Positions 8,307-16,067 are shown, counted from the first letter of the stretch. The stretch is DNA of 32,442 nucleotides from DASXRU01 sp039933315 (GCA_039933315.1 JBDTOI010000026.1:1-32442), one strand, 5' to 3'. The notes: generated by a model not told the origin, from the letters alone. Translations and numbers: made by a program.

Positions 8307-9953
8307 ATGCAGAATTTGATCGCGACAGAAGCGCCGTCGGAGTCGGAGTTTGCCGACTTGGTGGATGAACTTGCCGCTGATCCGAACCAGTGTGAGCAGC
8401 TAATACATCTGCTGCGCGAAGATCACCCTTTCTACAACCAGCGAGGTGCTGCCACGGTCGTACGGATGCGTGGCTGGGTGCTTCTTGCGATCGCACGCAA
8501 CGGGGTGTCGGATGACACGTTGCTGTTCGTGTTGGAAGAACTCGACACCGGGGTTGATCCCTATTTGGTCGCCGCCGCGGCCTGTGCCTTACGATCTTAC
8601 CCAAACCCCACCTCGGCGCTAGCTCCCTTCGTAATGAGAGCGCTCGCGCAAATCCGCTATCACGACGAGCCAGTGTCCTTCCAGGCCTATGGCGACTATG
8701 CGGTTGGGTCTACGGGCACTAGTCCTGTTCGTGAATTGCTCGTTACGTTGACATGGCTCGGTCAACACGCCAGCGGAGTTCTGCCTGAGATCGAGGCGGT
8801 AGTGCAGTCTGGCGGGCTGGCAAAGAAAGTGCTGAGCGAGGCAGACCGGGCTTTGGAAGCCATCCGAGGCGCCGATCAAATCTTGCAAGCCGATGCCGAC
8901 ACTTGCTGTACCTTGCCCGCAGGTCTCATCAGCCAGTTCTCATGGTCGCGTAATTCCCGTCGCGACTCTGAGCCGATAGAGTCAACCGTTTTCGAGGATC
9001 AAGCGGGTGAGCTGATCACGTTCAAGGGATTCTTCCGGGGGCATCCTTCCATCGTCGTCTTTTTCTATACGCGCTGCGACAACCCGCTGAAGTGCTCGCT
9101 CACGGTGACGAAGCTGGCTCGGGTGCAGAAGCTATTGGAGTTACATGGACTCAGCGGTCAAATCCACACTGCGGCGATTACGTATGATCCCGCGTTCGAT
9201 CTCTCCGAACGTATTCGCGGCTATGGGCAGAACCGTAGCGTGCGATTTGACGCCGGTCATCGAATGCTTCGACCAACCGGGGGGATCGACGCGCTGCGCC
9301 GGCACTTCAAGCTCGGGGTTAACTTCATCGAATCGCTGGTCAACCGGCATCGCATCGAGGCGTACGTTCTTGATACCGAGGGCCGGATCGCGGCATCTTT
9401 CGAACGCCTCCACTGGGATGAACAGGAGGTTGTGGATCGAGCCCTCGAGGTGCTAACGGAGAGGAATGGTGGGCAGGCATCTATCAACCCGCCCGCGCCT
9501 GAGCCGCCCGCACCCAACCTTTCCGCGCCCAACTCTTCCTCGCCAGAACGTCGCGTGCTGCCTAGTACCGCAGCGCCTGTGTGGGGCACGCTCGCGTCGC
9601 TGGGAGTGGCGTTTTTCCCGAAGTGCCCAGTCTGTTGGGCCGCATATCTCAGCGTGCTCGGCATCGTCGGTCTTAATCAAATTCCCTATTCACCGTGGCT
9701 GCAGCCGGTTTTGGCCGTAGTAATGCTAATCAATGTTGTCAGCGTGTGGCTCCGAGGGCGGTTAACCGGTCAAATGAGCGGGGCTTATCTTGTCACCACC
9801 GGTGCGCTTGCGATCGTCATCTCAAAAATGGGTCTCGGCTGGGAGAGTGCTGCTGTTGGCGGCGTAGTCTTGACCCTGGCAGGTTCGCTATTGAGTGCGG
9901 CCAGTTCCATGACCAACCGTAAACGTTCCAGAAGTCTTCTCAATCAAACATGA
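8307..9953 (+). CDS. Three-part fusion: HEAT-like helices, SCO-like thiol domain, MerC-like membrane domain
   Basis: The 548-residue protein has three parts. Residues 1-190 are alpha-helical repeats of HEAT type. Residues 225-385 form a SCO/thioredoxin-like domain: VVFFYTRCDNPLKC carries cysteines C257 and C263 in the active-site position, and H348 (VNRHRIEAYVLDTEGRI) matches the conserved SCO metal-ligand histidine. SCO proteins normally have CxxxC, so the CX5C spacing is unusual. After a Pro/Ala-rich linker (394-410), residues 425-535 contain about four membrane helices and FFPKCPVCWAAYLSVLG, a CxxC (C440, C443) in a MerC-like context. A CC pair lies at 200-201. SCO proteins deliver copper or reduce metal-site thiols, and MerC moves metal ions, so a role in maturing the upstream copper enzyme is a reasonable inference. 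There is no N-terminal signal, so topology is unclear. A weak ribosome site 13 bases after the HEAT stop suggests coupling. Confidence 0.8.
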   Translation: MQNLIATEAPSESEFADLVDELAADPNQCEQLIHLLREDHPFYNQRGAATVVRMRGWVLLAIARNGVSDDTLLFVLEELDTGVDPYLVAAAACALRSYPNPTSALAPFVMRALAQIRYHDEPVSFQAYGDYAVGSTGTSPVRELLVTLTWLGQHASGVLPEIEAVVQSGGLAKKVLSEADRALEAIRGADQILQADADTCCTLPAGLISQFSWSRNSRRDSEPIESTVFEDQAGELITFKGFFRGHPSIVVFFYTRCDNPLKCSLTVTKLARVQKLLELHGLSGQIHTAAITYDPAFDLSERIRGYGQNRSVRFDAGHRMLRPTGGIDALRRHFKLGVNFIESLVNRHRIEAYVLDTEGRIAASFERLHWDEQEVVDRALEVLTERNGGQASINPPAPEPPAPNLSAPNSSSPERRVLPSTAAPVWGTLASLGVAFFPKCPVCWAAYLSVLGIVGLNQIPYSPWLQPVLAVVMLINVVSVWLRGRLTGQMSGAYLVTTGALAIVISKMGLGWESAAVGGVVLTLAGSLLSAASSMTNRKRSRSLLNQT

Positions 9954-10010
9954 CGCGGAAACCACTCGCGGATTGACGCGCAGCAGACGTAAGGAACCTC
10001 GCCAGTTGAT

Positions 10011-10086
10011 TGGTGCCCCCGCAGGGATTCGAACCCCGAACCAACAGATTATGAGTCTGCTGCTCTAACCGTTGAGCTACAGGGGC
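10011..10086 (-). tRNA. tRNA with CAT anticodon, Met or lysidine-modified Ile2
   Basis: On the minus strand a full cloverleaf is visible: acceptor GCCCCTG pairing with CGGGGGC, D-arm AGCTCAACGGTTAGAGC, anticodon loop CTCATAA in the stem CAGA/TCTG, T-arm GGGGTTCGAATCCC, discriminator A and an encoded CCA (10011-10013). It is not initiator tRNA, because the acceptor closes with a G1-C72 pair and the anticodon stem lacks the GGG/CCC run. Acceptor pairs C4-G69 and C5-G68 resemble the identity elements recognised by TilS, and the D-arm resembles E. coli tRNA-Ile2, so Ile2 is a real alternative to elongator Met. Confidence 0.95.
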
Positions 10087-10479
10087 ACACCGACTTTGTG
10101 GCAGTTGATTTCGCTAGTAGCGGAAACTTTGGTCTACGCCAGCTTCAGCGATCCTCGGCAAAACTTGTGGCGAAGAGTGTATCACGCGGCCCTTTGGATG
10201 CTGCAAATGGCCCGTGATTAGGGACACAAAGCGATCTGCGAAATGAATCTCAATCAATACCAAACTTCCGCTGGCAATTAACACGAAATCTTCATTAACA
10301 GAATCTTAATGCGTGATAGTCCGTTAGCCTGTTTTTGTGGATCGCTTGTTTTCGCCTTGGCGAGATCACGGTACCAATTTCTCCTCTAATCCAAATCTTT
10401 CTGCTATTCTCCCCCGGCTGAACGCCCATCTTAATCGACCTCTGGTCCATCGGCTGATCGTTTTTTAAGGGAGAACGAT
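10087..10479. other. Intergenic region upstream of the tRNA and of the DUF969 operon
   Basis: The segment should contain the tRNA promoter (minus strand) and the promoter of the DUF969-DUF979-DUF2891 operon (plus strand). It is more AT-rich than the coding sequence around it. No -35/-10 pair stood out, and no open frame has coding character. AAGGGAG at 10467-10473 is the ribosome site of the following gene. Confidence 0.4.
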
Positions 10480-11235
10480 TTGCAAGTGCCGGAAATATTC
10501 AAGCTCGTTGGAATAGCGATTGTAGTCATCGGGCTCGCTCTGCGACTGCGCACGACCCTGGTAGTAGTAACCGCGGGGATCGTTACCGGCATCATCTCCG
10601 GCCTGCCACTCTTTTCCAGTGAAAGTTTTTTTTCGCATATTCCTTTCCTGACTAAACCCGGTCAGGAAGGCATCATTAATATGCTGGGCAGAGCGTTCGC
10701 TGATAACCGGCTGATGATCCTTTTCATTATCACGCTGCCGGCGATTGGGTTGGCGGAGCGTTACGGATTGCAGCAGCAGGCGGCCAGCTTCGTTCGTCGC
10801 ATGAAGGCCGCCACCGTCGGCAGATTGCTAATTGTTTACCAGCTGTTTCGCGTCTTAATGGGAATTCTTGGTATCAGGCTGAGCGGGCATCCAGCCTTTG
10901 TCAGGCCACTGGTTTTTCCCATGTCCCTGGGCGCAGCCGAAGCTTTGGCAAATACAAAGACAGTAGAAACTTTGCCCGCGGAAGAAGTCGAGAAGATCAA
11001 GGCGGCGAATGCGGCCAGCGAAAATTACGGAAACTTTTACGGGCAAAACCTCTCGCCGGTACTACCGGGGATACTCCTGGTCTATGGCGTGATGAAGGGG
11101 CTGGGCTATACGGTGGGCCTGTGGAGGCTGGTTCTCTACACCATCCCCATTGTTTGCCTTTCAATCATCCTCGGGGCCCTGCAATTCTGGTTGCTTGATT
11201 TGAAAGAACGAAAACGCCTGAGCGCGCAGCGTTAG
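10480..11235 (+). CDS. DUF969 family membrane protein
   Basis: The 251-residue protein is very hydrophobic with about five to six membrane helices. It carries the DUF969 pattern: an N-terminal helix LVGIAIVVIGLALRLRTTLVVVTAG, the segment ADNRLMILFIITLPAIGLAERYGL, and AASENYGNFYGQNLSPVLPGILLVYG. Its function is not established. The family almost always sits beside DUF979, as here, and in Firmicutes the pair often neighbours pyrrolidone-carboxylate peptidase (from memory), which hints at a two-subunit transporter. The start is a TTG with AAGGGAG six bases upstream. The DUF979 frame follows directly. Confidence 0.85.
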   Translation: MQVPEIFKLVGIAIVVIGLALRLRTTLVVVTAGIVTGIISGLPLFSSESFFSHIPFLTKPGQEGIINMLGRAFADNRLMILFIITLPAIGLAERYGLQQQAASFVRRMKAATVGRLLIVYQLFRVLMGILGIRLSGHPAFVRPLVFPMSLGAAEALANTKTVETLPAEEVEKIKAANAASENYGNFYGQNLSPVLPGILLVYGVMKGLGYTVGLWRLVLYTIPIVCLSIILGALQFWLLDLKERKRLSAQR

Positions 11236-11313
11236 GGGGGAATTGTCATACCTGCGACAGCTACCATAGTCAGATCCTTATTCAGCCTCAATGCGGTTTA
11301 TGTATTAACGGGC

Positions 11314-12219
11314 GTGGTGTTGCTGGTCTTTGCACTTTTGAACTTCAGGGATCGAAGTGGCCACCATCGCCTCGGCACCGCTCTCTTCTGGTTGATACTG
11401 GGCCTCATCTTCATAACGGGCAGCATTCTGCCGCACTGGATGAGCGGCGTGCTGGTACTGCTGATGGTGGCGATAGACGGAGCCGGTCGCGTGGGACGTA
11501 GAGATGATAGTGAGACAACGAAGTCAGGTCAGGCGCCGCAAACAGAGCGCTCCATCGGCAACAAGATTTTTCTCGTGGTGCTGTCCATTCCTATAGTCAC
11601 GTTTGCGTTCGCGCTTGTATTTCGCTGGTTGGGCCTCAGTTCTAATGATGGCGCGATTGTTGGCCTTGGTTTCAGTGGAGTAGTGGCAGTCCTGGTGGGC
11701 CTCGCATTAACCAAAGGGACTTTGCCTGAGGCATTTCAAGAGGGGCGGCGGCTTAACGACGCCATGGGCGCGGTCAACATTCTGCCGCCGCTGCTGGCCT
11801 CGCTCGGTATTATCTTTACAGCAAGCAAGATTGGCGATCTGATCGCCAAGGGAATCCACGGGATCATACCGGGCGAAAACCTCTTTCTCTTGATTGTCGC
11901 GAACTGCCTGGGCATGGCGCTGTTCACAATGGTCATGGGCAATTCATTTGCTGCCTTTCCGGTGATTGCGGCAGGGGTGTTAGTGCCCTTGATCGTCAAG
12001 CCCTTCGGGGTTGATCCGGCGATGGTGGGCATTATTACTTTGACCGCGGGCGCAAGCGGCACGTTGATGACCCCGATGGCTGCGAACTTCAACATAGTGC
12101 CCACGGCGCTGCTGAACATGCGTGATCAATACGGAGTCATCAAGTTTCAGGCGCCCTTTGCCGTTACTATCTGGACTTTTCACGTAATTGTGATGTGGTT
12201 GATGATCCGGATGTTTTGA
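11314..12219 (+). CDS. DUF979 family membrane protein
   Basis: The polytopic membrane protein carries DUF979 features: RLGTALFWLILGLIFITGSILP near the N-terminus, GRRLNDAMGAVNILPPLLASLGIIF in the middle, and MVMGNSFAAFPVIAAGV plus LTAGASGTLMTPMAANFNIVPTALL in the second half. It is the partner of DUF969 and probably forms a transporter with it; the substrate is unknown. GTG at 11314 is the first canonical start, but it cuts into the first membrane helix. The frame stays open back to the DUF969 stop and reads SLFSLNAVYVLTG, which fits the family N-terminus. A strong AGGGGGG at 11234-11240 would serve an ATA at 11248, so a non-canonical start or a one-base sequence error is possible. The C-terminus ends just before the DUF2891 gene. 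Confidence 0.85.
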   Translation: MVLLVFALLNFRDRSGHHRLGTALFWLILGLIFITGSILPHWMSGVLVLLMVAIDGAGRVGRRDDSETTKSGQAPQTERSIGNKIFLVVLSIPIVTFAFALVFRWLGLSSNDGAIVGLGFSGVVAVLVGLALTKGTLPEAFQEGRRLNDAMGAVNILPPLLASLGIIFTASKIGDLIAKGIHGIIPGENLFLLIVANCLGMALFTMVMGNSFAAFPVIAAGVLVPLIVKPFGVDPAMVGIITLTAGASGTLMTPMAANFNIVPTALLNMRDQYGVIKFQAPFAVTIWTFHVIVMWLMIRMF

Positions 12220-12242
12220 CTCTAGAGCCTGCTGGTCGTCCC

Positions 12243-13268
12243 ATGACTCCAAACCTATCGGAGTGCAGCGCTGATTTTGCCAGGCTGGCGCTCAAGTGCA
12301 TCGTCCGGGAATACCCCCACAAGATTGATCACGCTCTCAATAACCCGGGCCAGCTGCAAACCCCAAAAGCCCTGCATCCGGCTTTCTACGGTTGCTTTGA
12401 CTGGCACTCCGCAGTGCACGGGCACTGGCTGCTGGCTCATCTGTTAAGGCTCTTTCCGTTGCTGACCGAAGGACCGGAGATTCGTGCCGCACTCAATAGC
12501 AATCTCACGCGCGAAAATATTCATGCTGAGGTTCGTTACTTCATAGCGGAAGGACGAGCGTCTTTCGAGCGTCCCTATGGTTGGGCCTGGCTGCTAAAAC
12601 TCGCTGAGGAACTCCAGGATTGGCAGGATGCGGACGGGCAACAATGCTCTGAAAACCTCAAGCCATTGGTGGATACAATCGTGAATAAGTATTTGGCTTT
12701 TTTCCCCAGGCAGACCTATCCGATACGGACTGGGGTCCACCCCAATACCGCTTTTGGTCTTTCCTTTGCTCTGGATTACGCGCGATCAGTGAACAATTAT
12801 CAGCTAACCAGCTTGATTGAGGAGCGAGGCCGTACCTATTACCTGTCGGATTTAGACTACCCCGCGCGTTTCGAGCCGAGTGGAGAAGACTTTTTCTCCC
12901 CGGCATTAGTTGAAGCGGATTTGATGCGCCGGGTCTTGAGTCCCGATCAGTTTAGCGAATGGTTCCAGCGCTTTCTTCCCGGGCTGGCACAAGGTCAACC
13001 ACAGAACCTGCTGACTCCAGCCACCGTGTCTGACCGGACGGATGGGAAACTGGTCCACCTCGACGGGCTGAACTTAAGCCGCGCGTGGTGCATGCAAAGT
13101 ATCGCAGCTGCACTGCCGGCGAACCATCCTGCAACGGCAATTCTTAAGAGGTCAGCCCTGATACACGCGGAAGATGGTCTGGCCCATGTAGCGAGCGGCA
13201 ACTATGAAGGGGAACATTGGCTGGCGACTTTTGCGGTGTATATGCTAGCGACAACCGAGACGGAATAA
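12243..13268 (+). CDS. DUF2891 family protein
   Basis: The soluble protein of 341 residues matches the DUF2891 family through ELHPAFYG-type and DWHSAVHGHWLLA motifs near residues 45-65. Further motifs are SFERPYGWAWLLKLAEEL, YPIRTGVHPNTAFGLSFALDYAR and EDFFSPALVEADLMRRVL. The pattern of helices and conserved His, Trp and Glu resembles an alpha/alpha barrel as found in glycan-active enzymes, but no activity is established. I chose ATG 12243, which fits the family N-terminus, over GTG 12195, which overlaps DUF979. The spacing of 23 bases after DUF979 suggests one operon with DUF969 and DUF979, so the enzyme may act on the transported compound. Confidence 0.85.
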   Translation: MTPNLSECSADFARLALKCIVREYPHKIDHALNNPGQLQTPKALHPAFYGCFDWHSAVHGHWLLAHLLRLFPLLTEGPEIRAALNSNLTRENIHAEVRYFIAEGRASFERPYGWAWLLKLAEELQDWQDADGQQCSENLKPLVDTIVNKYLAFFPRQTYPIRTGVHPNTAFGLSFALDYARSVNNYQLTSLIEERGRTYYLSDLDYPARFEPSGEDFFSPALVEADLMRRVLSPDQFSEWFQRFLPGLAQGQPQNLLTPATVSDRTDGKLVHLDGLNLSRAWCMQSIAAALPANHPATAILKRSALIHAEDGLAHVASGNYEGEHWLATFAVYMLATTETE

Positions 13269-13270
13269 GG

Positions 13271-13310
13271 CCAATAGGTCGAATAGGTCCTACTGTTTTC
13301 TCCTATAAGA
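13271..13310. repeat. ATAGGTC repeat module, copy 1
   Basis: The segment has ATAGGTC twice, then CCTACTGTTTTC and CCTATAAG. It straddles the 3' end of the four-helix-bundle gene and shares its order of motifs with the copies at 13457-13498 and 13832-13897. Confidence 0.7.
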
Positions 13311-13835
13311 TCGCGTTCTGTACAGCCGCTCAGTAAAGCCGCCTTCCTGGAGAAAGGCCTTTTCTAACTGCCGGAGCTGCTGATCCAAAAGATAATTCGT
13401 CTGATGAATCAGACAGATCACGGTGTTGGCCGCAATTTCGGGTGGGTCGTTTTCGATATAGGACCGATAGGTCGAATAGGGCCTATTGTTTTCATAAGCC
13501 CGACGGCGGACAGCTTGTGCCGTGGGATGATCCTTGCCCCAGAGCTTAAGACCACGCTGGCGCAGAAAATCTTCATAGTCCAGCAACAGTTCTTCAAGGC
13601 TCGCCCGCGCTACGCCAACAAGCTTTAGCTCGAATTTCTTCGAAGTGCCTGAGGCCTGGCTTCCTTCGGCAATGTTCTGACGACCGCTGCGCGCGGCCTG
13701 CACCATTTGATCGTGGGTCCGCGAGCGTTTGTCGATGAAACGATCGCAAAATTTCACGGTGGCATCGTAGACTAGTTCTGATTGCTGGAAGGATTTCAGA
13801 TCGCGGTAGCCACCGTGTGCGGGGATGAGGTTCAT
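13290..13835 (-). CDS. Four-helix-bundle protein (23S rRNA intervening-sequence protein family)
   Basis: The 181-residue protein shows the family core: FQQSELVYDATVKFCDRF, the invariant-like segment DQMVQAARSGRQNIAEGSQAS (residues about 42-62), LKLVGVARASLEELLLDYEDFLRQ and the last helix VICLIHQTNYLLDQQLRQLE. These proteins are common in environmental bacteria; the function is unknown although the name derives from insertions in 23S rRNA genes. No rRNA is nearby. Residues about 116-126 (RPYSTYRSYIEN) are encoded by an ATAGGTC repeat module, which looks like an in-frame insertion. The same module occurs at both ends of the gene. Its codon context and the repeats suggest it has moved as a cassette. 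Confidence 0.85.
   Translation of the reverse strand: MNLIPAHGGYRDLKSFQQSELVYDATVKFCDRFIDKRSRTHDQMVQAARSGRQNIAEGSQASGTSKKFELKLVGVARASLEELLLDYEDFLRQRGLKLWGKDHPTAQAVRRRAYENNRPYSTYRSYIENDPPEIAANTVICLIHQTNYLLDQQLRQLEKAFLQEGGFTERLYRTRSYRRKQ
13457..13498. repeat. ATAGGTC repeat module, copy 2, inside the four-helix-bundle gene
   Basis: ATAGGACCGATAGGTCGAAT is followed by AGGGCCTATTGTTTTCATAAG. Read on the minus strand the nine-base period encodes tripeptides of the STYRSY type. It keeps the same orientation and motif order as copies 1 and 3. Confidence 0.75.
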
Positions 13836-13897
13836 AGGTCAATAATAGGTCGGATAGCCAATAGGTCCTATGCGTCCTATAAGCCCTATGTTTTCTT
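13832..13897. repeat. ATAGGTC repeat module, copy 3, upstream of the four-helix-bundle gene
   Basis: ATAGGTC occurs three times, then CCTATGCGTCCTATAAGC and CCTATGTTTTCTTA. It covers the start codon of the four-helix-bundle gene (minus) and ends just before the membrane protein gene (plus), so it lies in the presumed promoter of both. Confidence 0.75.
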
Positions 13898-13921
13898 ATT
13901 TTCGCCAAGAATTTTGCTAGG

Positions 13922-14515
13922 ATGCTCCCGGCGATGAATAGCGAAAATCTGACATGGCGATTTCGGTTGCTGGGATTCTTCCCGCTGGCCTTCTTTCTCT
14001 CGCAGGGGGTCCACTACTGGCAGACGAAGGAACTCGGGCACATGTTCTGGATGTGCAACGTGGGAAACCTGCTGCTGGCGACTGGTCTGTTTCTCGGTCA
14101 ACCCACCTTGATTCGGGTAGCGGGTATCTGGATGGTGCCTGGGCTGGTTGTCTGGTTCATCTATGTCGTTATTCCCAACGGAGTGTTTTGGAGTTCTTTG
14201 CTGGCGCATATCGGCGCTTCGATAGTGGCAATGTTTGCCCTCTACAAAGTGCGCGTCGATCGTACGGCCTGGTTGTATGCGCTCGGCTGGTACTTCATTG
14301 TGTACTTATTGTCGCGCTGGTTTACGCCGGTGGAAATGAATGTCAACGTAGCGCAAAAGGTCCAGGCTGGTTGGGAACACACCTTTACCAGCTACTGGAA
14401 GTTCTGGCTGGTGCTGACGCTTATGGTAGTGGTGGGGCTATGGTTGCTGGGCAAGATGTTTTCCACGTTGTGGCCGGCGTACGCACCTGAAGCCGCCGAT
14501 GGAGGCCCGGCTTAA
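13922..14515 (+). CDS. Six-helix membrane protein of unknown function
   Basis: I do not recognise the family. The 197-residue protein has about six hydrophobic helices (roughly 16-32, 44-58, 64-84, 88-108, 115-133 and 161-180) and a short charged tail. The loop GVHYWQTKELGHMFWMCNVGNLLLATG contains His, Trp and Cys residues between helices 1 and 2, which could be functional. ATG at 13934 is an alternative start four codons in; neither has a good ribosome site. It is divergent from the four-helix-bundle gene and convergent with the lipoprotein gene. Confidence 0.7.
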   Translation: MLPAMNSENLTWRFRLLGFFPLAFFLSQGVHYWQTKELGHMFWMCNVGNLLLATGLFLGQPTLIRVAGIWMVPGLVVWFIYVVIPNGVFWSSLLAHIGASIVAMFALYKVRVDRTAWLYALGWYFIVYLLSRWFTPVEMNVNVAQKVQAGWEHTFTSYWKFWLVLTLMVVVGLWLLGKMFSTLWPAYAPEAADGGPA

Positions 14516-14555
14516 CTACGTCTCAGTATTTGATCGGAAGGGTGGGAAGATTCCC

Positions 14556-14638
14556 AGATCTCATTTTTCATTGATTGGACGACATCCATCAAGTCATGGA
14601 TTGCAGCACCTCACAGAGATAAATGAAATATGAGATCT
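14556..14638. repeat. Imperfect inverted repeat between convergent genes
   Basis: Arms AGATCTCATTTTTCAT (14556-14571) and ATGAAATATGAGATCT (14623-14638) pair with one mismatch in 16 across a 51-base spacer. It lies between the convergent membrane-protein and lipoprotein genes and may end transcription from both sides or be a small mobile remnant. Confidence 0.6.
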
Positions 14639-14692
14639 TGAAAATGATTTGTGGAAAATGGTTCGCCTTGCCGCCCGAGCGCTACCCTTACC

Positions 14693-15952
14693 TTACTTTC
14701 CCAGCACCGCGGCTTGGGGACTCAGCACAACCACGTGCCAGCGAGGAAAGTTAGTCACCGGATCGTTGGGAAACATCCGCACGTAGGCAGTCTGCAGGTA
14801 GAGACGGTCCGGGCTGGACCACTCCAACCTTACAATCGGATTGAAGGAGGCCGGCACGCGCCCGCTCTTGTCGTTATCAGGTTTCTTATTTCCCGCCTTT
14901 TTCTCTTCGTACTGAATCGAAGCATTTATAAGTGCATCGCGCAGAGGGATGCGCGCCTGGGTTGGCGGTTTTCCGGTGGCGTCGTAAATACCCACATCCG
15001 TGTCGAAGGCGGTGGCCACTTTGGATGAGTCGGGACACCAGACCGGCGGCGCTTCCGCCAGCGCGTCGTCCAGCAACCGCTCGCTGCCATCCAGAGAGAT
15101 TAGCCGTGGACGGCCGGCCGGCAGTTTAAACTCGCGCTCGCGCGCATCCCATTCCGCCTCGCGGCAGGCCAGCGCCACCAGCGCGTGATTGTCCGGCGCC
15201 CAGGCTACGTAAAAATAAATCAATCCCTCGCGAGTGGTCAGCGGATGCAGATCAAACCCATCGCGATTGCAGAGGTAGATCTGCTCAGTGTTGAAAAGGG
15301 CCAGCGCCGCAAACGCCGGGGCCACAGACGCGCTCGGCTGTGGAGATGCGTCAGGTACCGCCAGGGCCGGCACTTCTTCGGGCGGGGTCGGACTCGGTTG
15401 CGGTCTCAGGGTTTTGCGCCCGATGAAAGTTATGAGATTGCTATCTGAAGACCAGGCCACTGCTTCCGGAAACGAGGCGGCCAGATCCGGCGGCGTAAGG
15501 TTCCTGATGAAGTTTCCGTCAGATGAATAAAGGTCTATGCGGAATGTCTCGTTGTCTTCGTCGGCGGTGCCGTACAGGGCCAGCGCGCGTTTGCCGTCGG
15601 GCGAAGCCACCGTCCCCAGCAGCGCTTCTTCTTTCCGCCGCGTGTTGAAATCCTGCTGGATGGGTTCCAGCTTGACGGACCCATCGTCATTGTCCTCCTT
15701 CGGTTCTTTGACGTCGGCGTCGAAGTGATAAGCCAGCCGAAATGCCGGCACATCGCGCAACTGCCGCGGTCGCACTCGTTGCCCTTCCGGGTCAGTTGAG
15801 CAACCAGCAACGATCTGTAGCAGGACAAAGACGACAAGCAATGACACGTAAGAAGGCAGCGAAAGCCGAAACGGGGCTGGTAGCGGGCCGCCGCATTTCA
15901 ACTTTTCGTCGCTTTGTTGTCGAGGGCGTCCCAGCTCAGGTCTATCGATCAT
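14693..15952 (-). CDS. Lipoprotein with TolB/PD40-like beta-propeller repeats
   Basis: The N-terminus has a hydrophobic helix ending in a lipobox, LLQIVAGC, with C51 as the lipidation site. Repeats of beta-propeller type follow: TVASPDGKRALALYG, AVAWSSDSNLITFIG, YVAWAPDNHALVAL and VWCPDSSKVATAFDTDVGIYD. Two Pro-rich stretches interrupt them. Such propellers bind proteins or peptides in the periplasm; no catalytic domain is present. The lipobox is unusually far from the ATG at 15952, so the real start may be internal, for example a GTG about 16 residues before the cysteine. The charged stretch before the helix would still serve as the n-region of the longer version. It lies upstream of no obvious partner. 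Confidence 0.75.
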   Translation of the reverse strand: MIDRPELGRPRQQSDEKLKCGGPLPAPFRLSLPSYVSLLVVFVLLQIVAGCSTDPEGQRVRPRQLRDVPAFRLAYHFDADVKEPKEDNDDGSVKLEPIQQDFNTRRKEEALLGTVASPDGKRALALYGTADEDNETFRIDLYSSDGNFIRNLTPPDLAASFPEAVAWSSDSNLITFIGRKTLRPQPSPTPPEEVPALAVPDASPQPSASVAPAFAALALFNTEQIYLCNRDGFDLHPLTTREGLIYFYVAWAPDNHALVALACREAEWDAREREFKLPAGRPRLISLDGSERLLDDALAEAPPVWCPDSSKVATAFDTDVGIYDATGKPPTQARIPLRDALINASIQYEEKKAGNKKPDNDKSGRVPASFNPIVRLEWSSPDRLYLQTAYVRMFPNDPVTNFPRWHVVVLSPQAAVLGK

Positions 15953-16067
15953 CCGCGCGCATCATAGGAAGGCACTCCCCTGATGTCAACGATAGCCTAA
16001 GAACTCTATTGTTAGTTCGTGAAAGTTCGAAAACAGGCAGTATTGAACAGCGAAGCAGACGACGGAC

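Noticed and set aside
13290..13835. Remnant of a 23S rRNA gene, suggested by the protein family name
   Set aside because: No rRNA sequence surrounds the gene; this family is widely found away from rRNA loci.
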